62,659 nt of DNA from Oscillospiraceae bacterium (GCA_015063605.1 SVTV01000017.1:1-62659), one strand, 5' to 3'; numbered from the stretch's first letter, positions 15,236 to 23,819 are shown. Program-made: numbers and translations. Notes: generated by a model not told the origin, from the sequence alone.

Positions 15236-17728
15236 ATGCTTACTTCCATCAATAATGCAAAATTCATTTCCGTGAACGAGCCAAAGCCCGAGTACCCGGA
15301 TATATATCTGAAGCGGTACAATTCAAAGAAGCTTCCCATGCCCGAATCCGACGGTGTGGCTTCCTTCAGAAAGACCTTCACAGTAACGGAAGAGATAGAG
15401 AGTGCCGTAATGACATCCTCCGCTCTCGGCGTTTACGAGCTTTACATAAATAATGTTCGTGTGGGTAACTGCAATGAAGACGGTACCACGGTATATGATG
15501 AATTGAAGCCCGGCTGGACAGATTACAGAAAGCGAGTTATAGCATATACTTACGATATTTCTTCCTATCTCAAGAAGGGTGAAAATACGGTCTATGCAAT
15601 AGTATCTCCCGGTTGGTGGGGAGGACAGATATCCTTCGGTATCTACGGATACAAGGAATGCGCCTTCATCGCTTCTGCAGAGATCGTTACCTCTGCGGGA
15701 AAGACGGAGCTTTTCACAGATGAAACATGGGAAGGTGCTTATATCGGCCCCGTAATATACGGTGATATATGGAACGGTGAAATATACGATGCACGTATAA
15801 CGTATGAGGATACCATGGCTTCCGACAGATGGAAGGCAGTTAAGATATTTGATGAATTTGCAGGCGAAATATCTCCTCATGAGCATCCCGCAATAAGAGA
15901 AAAGGTTTCCCTCAGGCTTTCTCCCGTATCTGCTGTATGCTACAGCGGTACAGTTGACAACGGAAGCGATTACGGTAAGATCAACGCCGTATACAAGAGA
16001 GTCGGAAGAAATTGCGAAAACATAAAGCTTTTCGGTGAGCAGACACTCCTTCTCGACTTCGGAAAGAACATGGTCGGAAGACCCTCCATTTACATAAAAG
16101 CCGACAGAGGCACCAAGATAAATGTTTATTATGCAGAGCTTCTCAATGACAGCGGACTTGAATCCAGAGGAAATGACGGTCCCGAGGGAAGCATATACAT
16201 GAAGAATTACCGTTCCGCTCTCTCAAGAACAGTATATTATGCATCGGGTGCAGAGGATGGCGAAAGATACTTCCCAACGCATACATTCTACGGCTTCAGA
16301 TATATTGAGATCGAAGCTGACGGCGACGTTGAGATAGGCGAGGTAAAGGGCATCGTTATCGGAAGCGATAACAGAGAGGTATCCACCTTCGAGACCTCCG
16401 ATTATGAAGTGAACAAGCTCTTCCAAAACATCCTTTGGGGTCAGAGAGGAAATTACCTTTCCGTTCCCACAGACTGCCCTCAGAGAGACGAAAGACTCGG
16501 ATGGTCGGGCGATACGCAGATGTTCAGTGCGGCGGCTATGTACAATGCGGATGTAAAGGGCTTCTTCCATAAGTGGCTTCGAGACGAGATAGACTCCCAG
16601 CAGGAAAACGGTGCATTTACCGACGTTTCTCCCCAGACTATTCCAAGCTACGGTAATGCGGCATGGGGCGATGCGGGAATCATAGTACCCTACAATGTAT
16701 ACCTTGCATATAATGACAAGGAGATCCTTGAGTATTGCTACCCCTCCATGGTAAGATACATGGATTATCAGGAAAGCTTTATGCCCGATTACTATCCCGC
16801 AAGATATGCGGATTGGCTTGCGTATGAGCCCACTGCACCTAAGTATGTATCTCTTTGCTGCTTTGCAAACAATACAGGTATAATGATAAAGGCTGCCGAG
16901 GTTCTCGGAAAGACAGAGGATGCGGCGAAATACAGAAAGCTCTTTGATTGGATAAAGGAAGAATTCAAGAATAAGTATACCGATGAAAACGGTATTACTC
17001 AGAAGACTCAGACAGCATATCTTATGGCTTTGAGATACGGTCTTTGTGAGGGCGATCTTTATACCAAGACGGTTGAACAGCTCAAGGCGAAGATAACAGC
17101 CAACGGCTGCAAGCTTTCAACGGGCTTTATCGGTACGGGAATACTCAACATGACATTGACGCAGGTTGGGCTCGATTCTCTCGCTTATTCGCTTCTTCTC
17201 CAGACAGAGAATCCGTCATGGCTTTACAGCGTACGTCAAGGTGCTACAACTATATGGGAAAGATGGAATTCCTATACCAAGGATAAAGGCTTCGGAGAGG
17301 TCGGCATGAACTCCTTCAATCATTATGCATACGGTGCGGTTTGTCAGTGGATGTTCTCACGCATGGCAGGTATAGCCCCTGTTGAATCTGCGCCCGGATA
17401 CGCTGAGTTTTCCTATTGTCCTTACCCCGATCTCAGAAGCGATGATGAGATCCCTGCAGGTCAGAAACGTATCACGTTTGTAAAGGCTTCCTTCGATTCT
17501 CCCGCAGGTATGATACGTTCCGAATGGTATAAAGCAATCTTGAGCTACGAATACAGACTTTCAGTTCCCGCAGGCGCACAGGCGAATTGCTCCATAGTTG
17601 CGGAAAGTGCGGATAATGTTACAATAAACGATATACCGGCTGTTGATTGCGCAGAGGATATTATATGCGAAAACGGTCTTGCGAAGTTTACTCTCGGTGA
17701 GGGTGATTACTGCATTATTGTAAAGTGA
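15236..17728 (+). CDS. Alpha-L-rhamnosidase, glycoside hydrolase family 78
   Basis: Hydrolyses terminal alpha-L-rhamnose from plant or bacterial glycans or glycosides. 830 residues with the usual order: N-terminal beta-sandwich domains (carbohydrate-binding-like, WWGGQISFGIYG), then the (alpha/alpha)6 catalytic barrel from about 370, then a C-terminal beta domain. Catalytic-region hallmarks: SVPTDCPQRDERLGWSGDTQ with the conserved Asp/Glu, and ATTIWERWNSY with the Glu expected as general base. There is no signal peptide, so it acts inside the cell on imported oligosaccharides or glycosides. No rhamnose catabolic genes adjoin. GGAG site 6 nt before ATG. Confidence 0.93.
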   Translation: MLTSINNAKFISVNEPKPEYPDIYLKRYNSKKLPMPESDGVASFRKTFTVTEEIESAVMTSSALGVYELYINNVRVGNCNEDGTTVYDELKPGWTDYRKRVIAYTYDISSYLKKGENTVYAIVSPGWWGGQISFGIYGYKECAFIASAEIVTSAGKTELFTDETWEGAYIGPVIYGDIWNGEIYDARITYEDTMASDRWKAVKIFDEFAGEISPHEHPAIREKVSLRLSPVSAVCYSGTVDNGSDYGKINAVYKRVGRNCENIKLFGEQTLLLDFGKNMVGRPSIYIKADRGTKINVYYAELLNDSGLESRGNDGPEGSIYMKNYRSALSRTVYYASGAEDGERYFPTHTFYGFRYIEIEADGDVEIGEVKGIVIGSDNREVSTFETSDYEVNKLFQNILWGQRGNYLSVPTDCPQRDERLGWSGDTQMFSAAAMYNADVKGFFHKWLRDEIDSQQENGAFTDVSPQTIPSYGNAAWGDAGIIVPYNVYLAYNDKEILEYCYPSMVRYMDYQESFMPDYYPARYADWLAYEPTAPKYVSLCCFANNTGIMIKAAEVLGKTEDAAKYRKLFDWIKEEFKNKYTDENGITQKTQTAYLMALRYGLCEGDLYTKTVEQLKAKITANGCKLSTGFIGTGILNMTLTQVGLDSLAYSLLLQTENPSWLYSVRQGATTIWERWNSYTKDKGFGEVGMNSFNHYAYGAVCQWMFSRMAGIAPVESAPGYAEFSYCPYPDLRSDDEIPAGQKRITFVKASFDSPAGMIRSEWYKAILSYEYRLSVPAGAQANCSIVAESADNVTINDIPAVDCAEDIICENGLAKFTLGEGDYCIIVK

Positions 17729-17770
17729 CAAATTAAGAACAGTTAAGGACTTTTGTCGGAATTGTCCTCA

Positions 17771-17806
17771 GGGGTCGTCGCGCTTTTGCGGGGCGATCCC
17801 GTTTTG
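17771..17806 (+). terminator. Intrinsic terminator after the rhamnosidase
   Basis: GGGGTCGTCGCGC (17771-17783) pairs with GCGGGGCGATCCC (17788-17800) with one mismatch and a G-T pair, followed by GTTTTG. The T-run is short. Confidence 0.6.
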
Positions 17807-17849
17807 CTTCAAAATCGAATATCAATTACATTTGCAGTCGGATTATCTA

Positions 17850-17878
17850 TTGACATAATGTCGAAAAATGAATATAAT
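17850..17878 (+). promoter_or_regulatory. Sigma-A promoter for the MATE gene
   Basis: TTGACA (17850-17855), 17-bp spacer, TATAAT (17873-17878). It lies about 75 bp before the MATE start and separates that gene from the rhamnosidase. Confidence 0.8.
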
Positions 17879-17952
17879 ATCATATATGATAAATACAAAG
17901 GGTTAAGCGGTCTTTTGCTTCGCATGATGCCTTGAGGGGGCTGCGGGTTTTT

Positions 17953-19332
17953 ATGAATCTGGTTAAACGGTTTACATCAAGAAAAAGCGATGTGGATATG
18001 ACAGAGGGAAATATTGTCCGTCATCTTATTGAGTTTTCCTTTCCTCTCCTTATCGGAAACATCTTTCAGCAATTATATAATACGGTCGATACATGGGTAG
18101 TCGGAAATTTCGTAAGCAACGAGGCTTTTGCGGCTGTAGGATCGGTAGGTCCCATAATAAATATGCTTATTGGATTTTTCCTCGGTCTTTCCAGCGGTGC
18201 CGGTGTTGTTATTTCACAGTTCTACGGAGCGAAGAGGGAAGACAAGGTATCCGCCGCAGTACATACCGCAATACTTATGACGCTTGTTATGGCGGTGATC
18301 TTTACGTTTGCGGGAATAGCCTTCACGCCGTATGCATTGGATATGATGGATACTCCCGAAAATGTAATACCCGAATCCTCAAAATATCTTACGATATACT
18401 TTGCGGGTGTCATAGGGCTTATGGTTTATAATATCGGAGCCGGAATACTGAGAGCGGTCGGAAATTCAACTCTGCCATTTATATTCCTTGTGGTTTCGGC
18501 GTTGATGAATACGGTTCTGGACCTTGTCTTTGTAATACTCTTTAAAATGGGCGTTGAAGGCGTTGCATATGCCACGATAATCTCCCAGGGTGTTTCTGCG
18601 GTGCTCATAATGATATCGTTGATGCGCTCCGATTCATGTATCCGCTTTGAGTTCAAGCGTCTGAGATTCGATTTTGAAATGCTCGGAAAAATATTCAAGG
18701 TGGGTATTCCCGCAGCGGTGCAGATGGCGATAACCGCTTTCTCGAATATTTTCGTTCAGTCCTATATCAATTACTTCGGAGATGACTGTATGTCGGGATG
18801 GACGGCTTACGGAAAGATCGACCAGCTCATACTTCTTCCCATGTCGTCTCTTTCACTTGCTTCCACCACGTTTGTAGGTCAGAATCTCGGAAAGTATCAG
18901 GAGGACAGAGCGAAGAAGGGTGTCACGACGGCGCTCCTTATGTCAATTGCGGCAACCGTCATACTTATGATACCCGTCATGGTGTTTGCCCCTCAGCTCG
19001 TTTCGTTCTTTAACGATAAACCTACGGTAATAGAGTTCGGTGCCATGTTCTTACGGTACATATCGCCGTTCTATGTACTGTGCTGTGTAAATCAGATATA
19101 TGCGGGAGCCTTAAGAGGCTCGGGAAACAGCAGATCGGCAATGTTTATAACACTTGGCTCCTTCGTTTTCTTCAGACAGCTTTATCTGTTCATAACATCG
19201 AACTTCATTTCGAATACCATCATTCCCATTTCCATGGCGTATCCTGCGGGATGGTTTGTATGCAGTCTTATAATGTTTATCTATTTCAAAAAGGCAGATC
19301 TTAAGGGCAAGGTCGTAGTTGATGCAAAATAA
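17953..19332 (+). CDS. MATE-family efflux transporter
   Basis: Cation-driven multidrug/metabolite exporter in the inner membrane. 459 residues, about 12 membrane helices in two homologous halves. Family features: GNIVRHLIEFSFPLLIGNIFQQLYNTVDTWVVG at the N-terminus (typical Clostridial NorM/DinF-like group), QFYGAKREDKVSAAVH, and AVQMAITAFSNIFVQS opening the second half. The ATG at 17953 follows GAGGGGG; a TTG at 17932 lies before that site. Own promoter at 17850. Substrate not predictable. Confidence 0.92.
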   Translation: MNLVKRFTSRKSDVDMTEGNIVRHLIEFSFPLLIGNIFQQLYNTVDTWVVGNFVSNEAFAAVGSVGPIINMLIGFFLGLSSGAGVVISQFYGAKREDKVSAAVHTAILMTLVMAVIFTFAGIAFTPYALDMMDTPENVIPESSKYLTIYFAGVIGLMVYNIGAGILRAVGNSTLPFIFLVVSALMNTVLDLVFVILFKMGVEGVAYATIISQGVSAVLIMISLMRSDSCIRFEFKRLRFDFEMLGKIFKVGIPAAVQMAITAFSNIFVQSYINYFGDDCMSGWTAYGKIDQLILLPMSSLSLASTTFVGQNLGKYQEDRAKKGVTTALLMSIAATVILMIPVMVFAPQLVSFFNDKPTVIEFGAMFLRYISPFYVLCCVNQIYAGALRGSGNSRSAMFITLGSFVFFRQLYLFITSNFISNTIIPISMAYPAGWFVCSLIMFIYFKKADLKGKVVVDAK

Positions 19333-19395
19333 AGTAAATCTATCAATATAAAATAATGAGTAAGGAGATACGGATCACATCCGTCTTATGAGATC

Positions 19396-20691
19396 ATGAA
19401 GACAAAAGAATATGCGGAATTAATAAATAACGGCGGCTTAGACGCACGCTTTGAGGTGCTTTACGGCAAAGAGAATCCGGAAAAGGCACGTGCAAGATAC
19501 GTAAAGGCGATAAAAAGCTTTGAAGATATTTACGGTAAGGAAAATGATATATGTCTCTTTTCCGTTCCCGGCAGAAGTGAGATATCGGGAAATCATACCG
19601 ACCATAACAGAGGTAAGGTAATTGCGGCTTCCGTAAACCTCGATATAATTGCTGTGGCAGCAAAGACCGATGATAATACCATTCGTTTAAAGAGCAGAGG
19701 CTTTGATGAAGATACCGTAAAGCTTAACGAAGCTTTGGAGCCCTGCGAAGCGAAGAAATTCCGTGCGGAATCTCTTATAAGAGGCGTTTGCCGAGGATTT
19801 TCGGACAAGGCTCTTAAAACAGGCGGCTTTAAGGCTTATACCGATTCCAATGTTTTCAAGGGCTCGGGACTTTCTTCTTCCGCCGCATTTGAGGATATGG
19901 TCGGTACTATTCTGAACCATTTTTACAATGACGGAAAAATCGACTATATCACGATAGCACGTATTTCACAGTTTGCTGAAAACGTATTCTTCGGTAAGCC
20001 CAGCGGACTTATGGATCAGGTAGCATGTGCTTCCGGCGGATTCGTAGGTATTGATTTCAACGATAATAACGCTCCCAAGGTAAGGAGAGTGGATTTCGAC
20101 CTTAAGAAGAACGGATACGAGCTCATAATCGTTAATACAGGCGGAAACCATGCAAATCTCAATGATGACTACGCCTCCGTTCCCGCAGAAATGAAGGCTG
20201 TTGCCGCATTTTTCGGAAAAACACATCTCCGCGATGTTGACAGAAGCGAATTTGAAGCGAACATGAAAAAGCTCCGCGAAGCTATGAAGAAGAAGGGTTG
20301 CGGAGACAGAGCGGTACTTCGCGCATATCACTTCCTTGAGGAAAACGACAGAGTGACACGCCAGCTTGAAGCACTTGAAAAGGGCGATATGGATGCTTTT
20401 CTTAACGATGTAAAGAATTCCGGCAGAAGCAGCTTCTGCTGGCTCCAGAATATATATACCTGCAAAGCACCCGACGATCAGGGTCTTTCCATGGCATTGA
20501 TGATGTGCGAGAAGCTTCTCTCGGATAAAAAGGCGGCATGGAGAGTTCATGGCGGCGGTTTTGCGGGTACTGTTCAGGCATTCGTTCCCGAGGATTATTC
20601 CGATGAGTTCATAAAGAAGATAGATGATGTCTTCGGAAGCGGAAGTGCGGTAAAGCTTTTCGTAAGAGCTGACGGTGCCGTAGCTCTTTAA
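19396..20691 (+). CDS. galK: Galactokinase-like GHMP kinase
   Basis: Phosphorylates a sugar, probably galactose at C1, with ATP. 431 residues. GHMP motif 1 reads PGRSEISGNHTDHN, motif 2 (ATP loop) FKGSGLSSSAAFE, then FFGKPSGLMDQVACASGG and motif 3 VHGGGFAGTVQAFVP. In classical GalK motif 1 is GEHTDYN; here the Glu that contacts the sugar is Asn and the Tyr is His, as in a Clostridial variant group I recall. The substrate may thus differ. It lies 63 bp downstream of the MATE gene. No galT or galE is in the window. Confidence 0.8.
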   Translation: MKTKEYAELINNGGLDARFEVLYGKENPEKARARYVKAIKSFEDIYGKENDICLFSVPGRSEISGNHTDHNRGKVIAASVNLDIIAVAAKTDDNTIRLKSRGFDEDTVKLNEALEPCEAKKFRAESLIRGVCRGFSDKALKTGGFKAYTDSNVFKGSGLSSSAAFEDMVGTILNHFYNDGKIDYITIARISQFAENVFFGKPSGLMDQVACASGGFVGIDFNDNNAPKVRRVDFDLKKNGYELIIVNTGGNHANLNDDYASVPAEMKAVAAFFGKTHLRDVDRSEFEANMKKLREAMKKKGCGDRAVLRAYHFLEENDRVTRQLEALEKGDMDAFLNDVKNSGRSSFCWLQNIYTCKAPDDQGLSMALMMCEKLLSDKKAAWRVHGGGFAGTVQAFVPEDYSDEFIKKIDDVFGSGSAVKLFVRADGAVAL

Positions 20692-20718
20692 TGCCTGCTT
20701 TTCAAATCAGTAAAATAA

Positions 20719-20756
20719 GGGGCTGCCGCATTTGTATCAATGAGACAGCCCCGTTT
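20719..20756 (+). terminator. Intrinsic terminator after the galactokinase
   Basis: GGGGCTG (20719-20725) pairs with CAGCCCC (20746-20752), with a partly paired loop, followed by GTTT. The T-run is short. Confidence 0.6.
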
Positions 20757-20773
20757 ACCGGAAAGGTCATTTA

Positions 20774-21256
20774 ATGAAAAAACCGAAAATCACAGGTGTA
20801 AGAAGTCTTATATTCCTTATTGTATGGTTTGTTATAGTTGAAGCCGTATATTATGCCTGCATCAGCTTTTATTTCGAGCCGATAGTTCTTATTTATATAG
20901 TTTTGTTTTCCGCTTCGGCGGTGCTTTTCCTTCTTATCAACGGCGGTGTCCGTCCTCTTATCGCAGAGGAGCATAAAAAGGAAGACGAAGTACATAAAAG
21001 GTATCTTTCGGATAAAAGACACGCTAACACAAACAAAAGAAAAAACAGAAGAGAAAAGTATAAGAAGTATACTGTTATTCAATCCGATGAAGAACGCAAA
21101 AAAGAAGAGGATGAGCCCCCCCGTATAAACATATTCAAGCTTTCCGATGAGGACAGAATCTTTTATACAAAGGTGCTTTTGATATTTGCAGTTCCTCTCT
21201 TTCTTGCTGTTTCCGTTGACTATCTGCTTCTTATGTTCGGTTTTTCCTTCAGCTGA
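20774..21256 (+). CDS. Membrane protein of unknown function, three helices
   Basis: 160 residues, not recognised. It has two N-terminal hydrophobic segments (SLIFLIVWFVIVEAVYYACI and IVLIYIVLFSASAVLFLLI), a strongly charged, Lys/Arg-rich cytoplasmic middle (about 70-115: KRKNRREKYKK, ERKKEEDE), and a C-terminal segment (KVLLIFAVPLFLAVSVDYLL). ATG follows GGAAAGG. It begins 25 bp before the metallo-beta-lactamase-fold gene and is probably co-transcribed with it and nrdR. Confidence 0.7.
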   Translation: MKKPKITGVRSLIFLIVWFVIVEAVYYACISFYFEPIVLIYIVLFSASAVLFLLINGGVRPLIAEEHKKEDEVHKRYLSDKRHANTNKRKNRREKYKKYTVIQSDEERKKEEDEPPRINIFKLSDEDRIFYTKVLLIFAVPLFLAVSVDYLLLMFGFSFS

Positions 21257-21280
21257 AAAAATGAGATACGGAGGAATATA

Positions 21281-22123
21281 ATGATAAAAACAGAGTGTCT
21301 CTTTTCAGGCTCAAAGGGAAACAGCATATTGGTTCAAAGCGAAAAAGCGTCGGTGCTTATAGATGCGGGAGTATCGTGTAAAGCCATAAAATGCGCTCTC
21401 GATGAAAGAAATGTTGATATTTCTTCTCTAAAGGGAATCTTGGTGACTCACGAGCACTCCGACCACGTTAAGGCGGTTGGGAGGATATGCTCAAAATTCA
21501 AGGTGCCGGTCTATGCCACCGGTGCGGTTGCACAGGCTGTCTATACCGCCATTTACGATAAAGCCGATGAGGCAAATGCATTTTGCGAGATGGTAAGAAC
21601 GGTACGTGAAAACGGCGTCTATGAGATAGAGGACATGGCTTTTTCGCCCTTTCCCACACCACATGACAGTGTCGGAAGCGTGGGTTATGTTATCGGCACA
21701 GAAAATGAAAAAAGCCTTGCAGTGGCTACCGATATCGGATTTGCCTCCGAAGGTGTGAGAAATGCCATGCTCGGATGCAAAAAAGCTATAGTGGAATCAA
21801 ATCACGATGTATATATGCTGAAAAACGGAAGATATCCCGAATTCCTTAAAGAAAGGATTCTTTCCAATTGCGGCCACCTGTCCAATGAAGATTGCGCGGA
21901 GCTTTGCAAGCTTCTTATATCATACGGGTGCACCGATATTACATTGTTTCATATGTCCGAGGATAACAATACCGAAAGATTAGCCTTCATGACAACGTAT
22001 AAGGCTCTTTTGGAAATGGGCGTGGAATTGAAGGATGAGATATCTCTCGCTCTTGCCCCGAAAAGCGTTGTCGCTCCGGATCACAGATTGCTGAAAGCAT
22101 TGATAGGTCAGCTTAACTTTTGA
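21281..22123 (+). CDS. Metallo-beta-lactamase-fold hydrolase, YycJ/WalJ-like
   Basis: Metal-dependent hydrolase, 280 residues, of the YycJ group, linked in Firmicutes to DNA repair and cell-wall/replication coordination. Begins MIKTECLFSGSKGNSILVQ, has the metal motif THEHSDHVKAVG (HxHxDH) and later conserved His (PTPHDSVGS, ESNHDVYML, SNCGHLSN) and Asp (VATDIGFAS). Here it is not next to walKR but between a small membrane protein and nrdR. The exact substrate of the family is unsettled. Confidence 0.85.
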   Translation: MIKTECLFSGSKGNSILVQSEKASVLIDAGVSCKAIKCALDERNVDISSLKGILVTHEHSDHVKAVGRICSKFKVPVYATGAVAQAVYTAIYDKADEANAFCEMVRTVRENGVYEIEDMAFSPFPTPHDSVGSVGYVIGTENEKSLAVATDIGFASEGVRNAMLGCKKAIVESNHDVYMLKNGRYPEFLKERILSNCGHLSNEDCAELCKLLISYGCTDITLFHMSEDNNTERLAFMTTYKALLEMGVELKDEISLALAPKSVVAPDHRLLKALIGQLNF

Positions 22124-22182
22124 TTTTTTAGCATGGGCTCGGAAAAAGTTTTCCGAACCTACAGAAAGGAATGGTCATAATT

Positions 22183-22647
22183 ATGAAATGTCCCGTTTGC
22201 GGTTGTACCGACAGTAAGGTTCTCGATTCACGCCCTTCCAACGAGGGCGAATCCATACGCAGAAGGAGAGAATGTACCAATTGTCAGAAGCGTTTTACCA
22301 CATATGAGGTCATAGAATCTCTTCCCGTTATCGTTATTAAAAAGGACAAAACGAGAGAAGCCTTCGACCGCAATAAGATAATGAACGGTATAATGAGAGC
22401 TTGCGAAAAGCGTCCCGTCTCCGTTGATGTAATGGAAAAAGCAGTTGCGGAAATAGAATCTGAGGTAAATAACCTTTTGCAGAATGAAGTTTCCTCCACA
22501 TATATCGGCGAGCTTGTTATGAATAAGCTTAAAGCCATTGACGAGGTAGCGTATGTCCGCTTTGCTTCTGTTTACAGACAGTTCAAGGATGTGAATACGT
22601 TCCTTGAAGAATTGAAGTCATTGTTAGGTGAGAAGGGATTGGAGTGA
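22183..22647 (+). CDS. nrdR: Transcriptional repressor NrdR
   Basis: Nucleotide-sensing repressor of ribonucleotide reductase genes. N-terminal zinc ribbon [33 protein letters not shown] with four Cys, then the ATP-cone domain ([20 protein letters not shown]). Length (154) is standard. An in-frame ATG at 22171 would add MVII but directly abuts the AAAGGA site, and NrdR proteins begin MKCPxC, so 22183 is chosen. No nrd gene or NrdR box is seen nearby. Terminator follows at 22657. Confidence 0.95.
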   Translation: MKCPVCGCTDSKVLDSRPSNEGESIRRRRECTNCQKRFTTYEVIESLPVIVIKKDKTREAFDRNKIMNGIMRACEKRPVSVDVMEKAVAEIESEVNNLLQNEVSSTYIGELVMNKLKAIDEVAYVRFASVYRQFKDVNTFLEELKSLLGEKGLE

Positions 22648-22656
22648 TATGCAAAA

Positions 22657-22702
22657 CACCCCGATAGATCTAAGTGAAATCGGATTTAGCGGGGTGATTT
22701 TG
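22657..22702 (+). terminator. Intrinsic terminator after nrdR
   Basis: CACCCCG (22657-22663) pairs with CGGGGTG (22690-22696) with further pairing inside, followed by ATTTTGTTGTT. Its 3' arm overlaps the start of the DUF4160 remnant. Confidence 0.65.
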
Positions 22703-22801
22703 TTGTTAGGCTGGGCTGCGTTTCATCAAGACGAATTACTCGAAAATTGGGCTCTTGCCGAGAAGCAACAGGAGCTGTTCGCAATAGAGCCGTTGAAATG
22801 A
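22694..22801 (+). pseudogene. C-terminal remnant of a DUF4160 gene
   Basis: An open stretch of 35 codons ending TGA at 22799 reads LGWAAFHQDELLENWALAEK and ends AIEPLK, the typical C-terminus of DUF4160 proteins (W-x-x-x-H-x-x-E-L-L-x-x-W then IEPL). The N-terminal half, with its conserved HFHA-type residues, is absent; the nrdR terminator occupies that place. The intact gene directly downstream is DUF2442, the usual partner of DUF4160, which supports the identification. Too short to fold as the full domain. Confidence 0.6.
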
Positions 22802-22817
22802 TGCGAGGAGTATGATC

Positions 22818-23174
22818 ATGAAAAAAGATATAGATTATTATCTTTCAAAGGGTTTTGACAGAAGAACAGCGGAATACTTCGCATCGGGGCGAAAGACTAT
22901 TCTTGCGGTTGAACCGAATAGAGATTTTACATTGACAATTTCCTTCGATAACGGAGAAAGAAGGCTTTTAGACATGAAACCGATGCTTAAGAATGACACG
23001 GTGTTTAAGTCTTTTTCTTTGTGGGAAAATTTCAGCAGGGTGTATCTTGACGAGAATCATTGTGTTTCATGGGATATTGATCCCAATATAGACAGTAATG
23101 TTGTTTGGAATAATAAAGTAGATCTTTGTCCTGATGGATGTTATATTGATAGCGTGGAGATTACTGCTTATTGA
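22818..23174 (+). CDS. DUF2442 domain protein
   Basis: 118 residues. The DUF2442 pattern is clear: ILAVEPNRDFTLTISFDNGERRLLDM, then FSRVYLDENHCVSWDIDPNIDSN. ATG 22818 is 7 nt after GAGGAG; an ATG at 22812 is one base after it and rejected. DUF2442 genes commonly sit beside DUF4160 in what look like toxin-antitoxin-type pairs; the biochemical role of either is not established. Here the partner is reduced to a C-terminal fragment, leaving this gene as a survivor. The following sequence is decayed. Confidence 0.75.
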   Translation: MKKDIDYYLSKGFDRRTAEYFASGRKTILAVEPNRDFTLTISFDNGERRLLDMKPMLKNDTVFKSFSLWENFSRVYLDENHCVSWDIDPNIDSNVVWNNKVDLCPDGCYIDSVEITAY

Positions 23175-23286
23175 TCAGATAGTACGAAATTTTGCGCTAT
23201 TGCGCAACATTAAAGACTTTTGCGATCGGAGATATACGTATGGAATTAATAAAGCTTTTATTCCGTTTGCTTTTACTGTTTTTTAA

Positions 23287-23649
23287 TCCACTTGTTATAA
23301 AAACGCAGGAGATAATGTTATCGACGAAAACGGTATCCTTCGGATTTATAGTAAATTACATCCTTTCACGCAAGTTTCAGATCAGATAAAAGCACAGCAT
23401 GTTTCAAATATCGAAAATAGACTGAATAAAGATACTGTTGGCATTCACAATCAGGATTGTAAAATAACTTTTGACTGTGTGGAGAAGAGCGAGACTGCAG
23501 ATATCAGCCTTAATGAATCTGTATCTGTTGTTTTACAGAACAACTATGAGCCAAAGTCTGACATAGTTATAGATGGAGATCTATCTGTAAGTAAAGCGGA
23601 AGCTCAAAACATCAAAAATGCCCTAAATGCAATGGAGATCTTGTTTTGA
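23287..23649 (+). pseudogene. Decayed gene fragment, unknown
   Basis: A 120-codon open frame with no usable start codon (bounded by TAA at 23284 and TGA at 23647). It reads with protein-like composition: NAGDNVIDENGILRIYSKL, ADISLNESVSVVLQNNYEP, KSDIVIDGDLSVSKAEAQNI. The same frame just upstream of the TAA encodes a hydrophobic run (AFIPFAFTVF), as if a nonsense mutation had cut a signal/anchor sequence from its domain. I do not recognise the family. AT-rich codon use sets it apart from neighbours. Confidence 0.4.
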
Positions 23650-23753
23650 GAACCGCAGCAAGAGGTGCAAATGTCGGAAAAAAGTTTTTTGGATGTTCCA
23701 ATTATCCGAAATGTAAATATATACAGAATCTAACAGATGACGAAGAATTATAA
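23595..23753 (+). pseudogene. Orphan topoisomerase-type zinc ribbon, start lost
   Basis: In another frame, 52 codons without a start codon end at TAA 23751. They read KCPKCNGDLVLRTAARGANV then GKKFFGCSNYPKCKYIQNL, a complete four-Cys zinc ribbon (CPxC...C..YPxC) like the C-terminal repeats of topoisomerase I and of some restriction-endonuclease-like and nuclease-related proteins. It overlaps the end of the preceding fragment in a different frame, so it looks like the tail of a larger protein whose body was deleted or frameshifted. Confidence 0.55.
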
Positions 23754-23755
23754 AA

Positions 23756-23786
23756 AGGAGTACGAGCGTTTTGTTCGTACTCCTTT
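23756..23786. terminator. Bidirectional intrinsic terminator
   Basis: AGGAGTACGA (23756-23765) and TCGTACTCCT (23775-23784) form a perfect 10-pair stem with T after it on the plus strand and a run of A before it (T on the minus strand). It separates the decayed fragments from the convergent XRE gene and can serve both. Confidence 0.8.
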
Positions 23787-23819
23787 CGATATGTCTTGCC
23801 TTGAAAGCAAGAAGTCACG

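Noticed and set aside
17753..17935. 60-codon frame between the rhamnosidase and MATE genes
   Set aside because: It runs through the rhamnosidase terminator and the MATE promoter, so it cannot be a gene.
23192..23389. 65-codon hydrophobic frame in the accessory patch
   Set aside because: It overlaps in another frame the better protein-like fragment at 23287; the hydrophobic run is probably a product of AT-rich decay.
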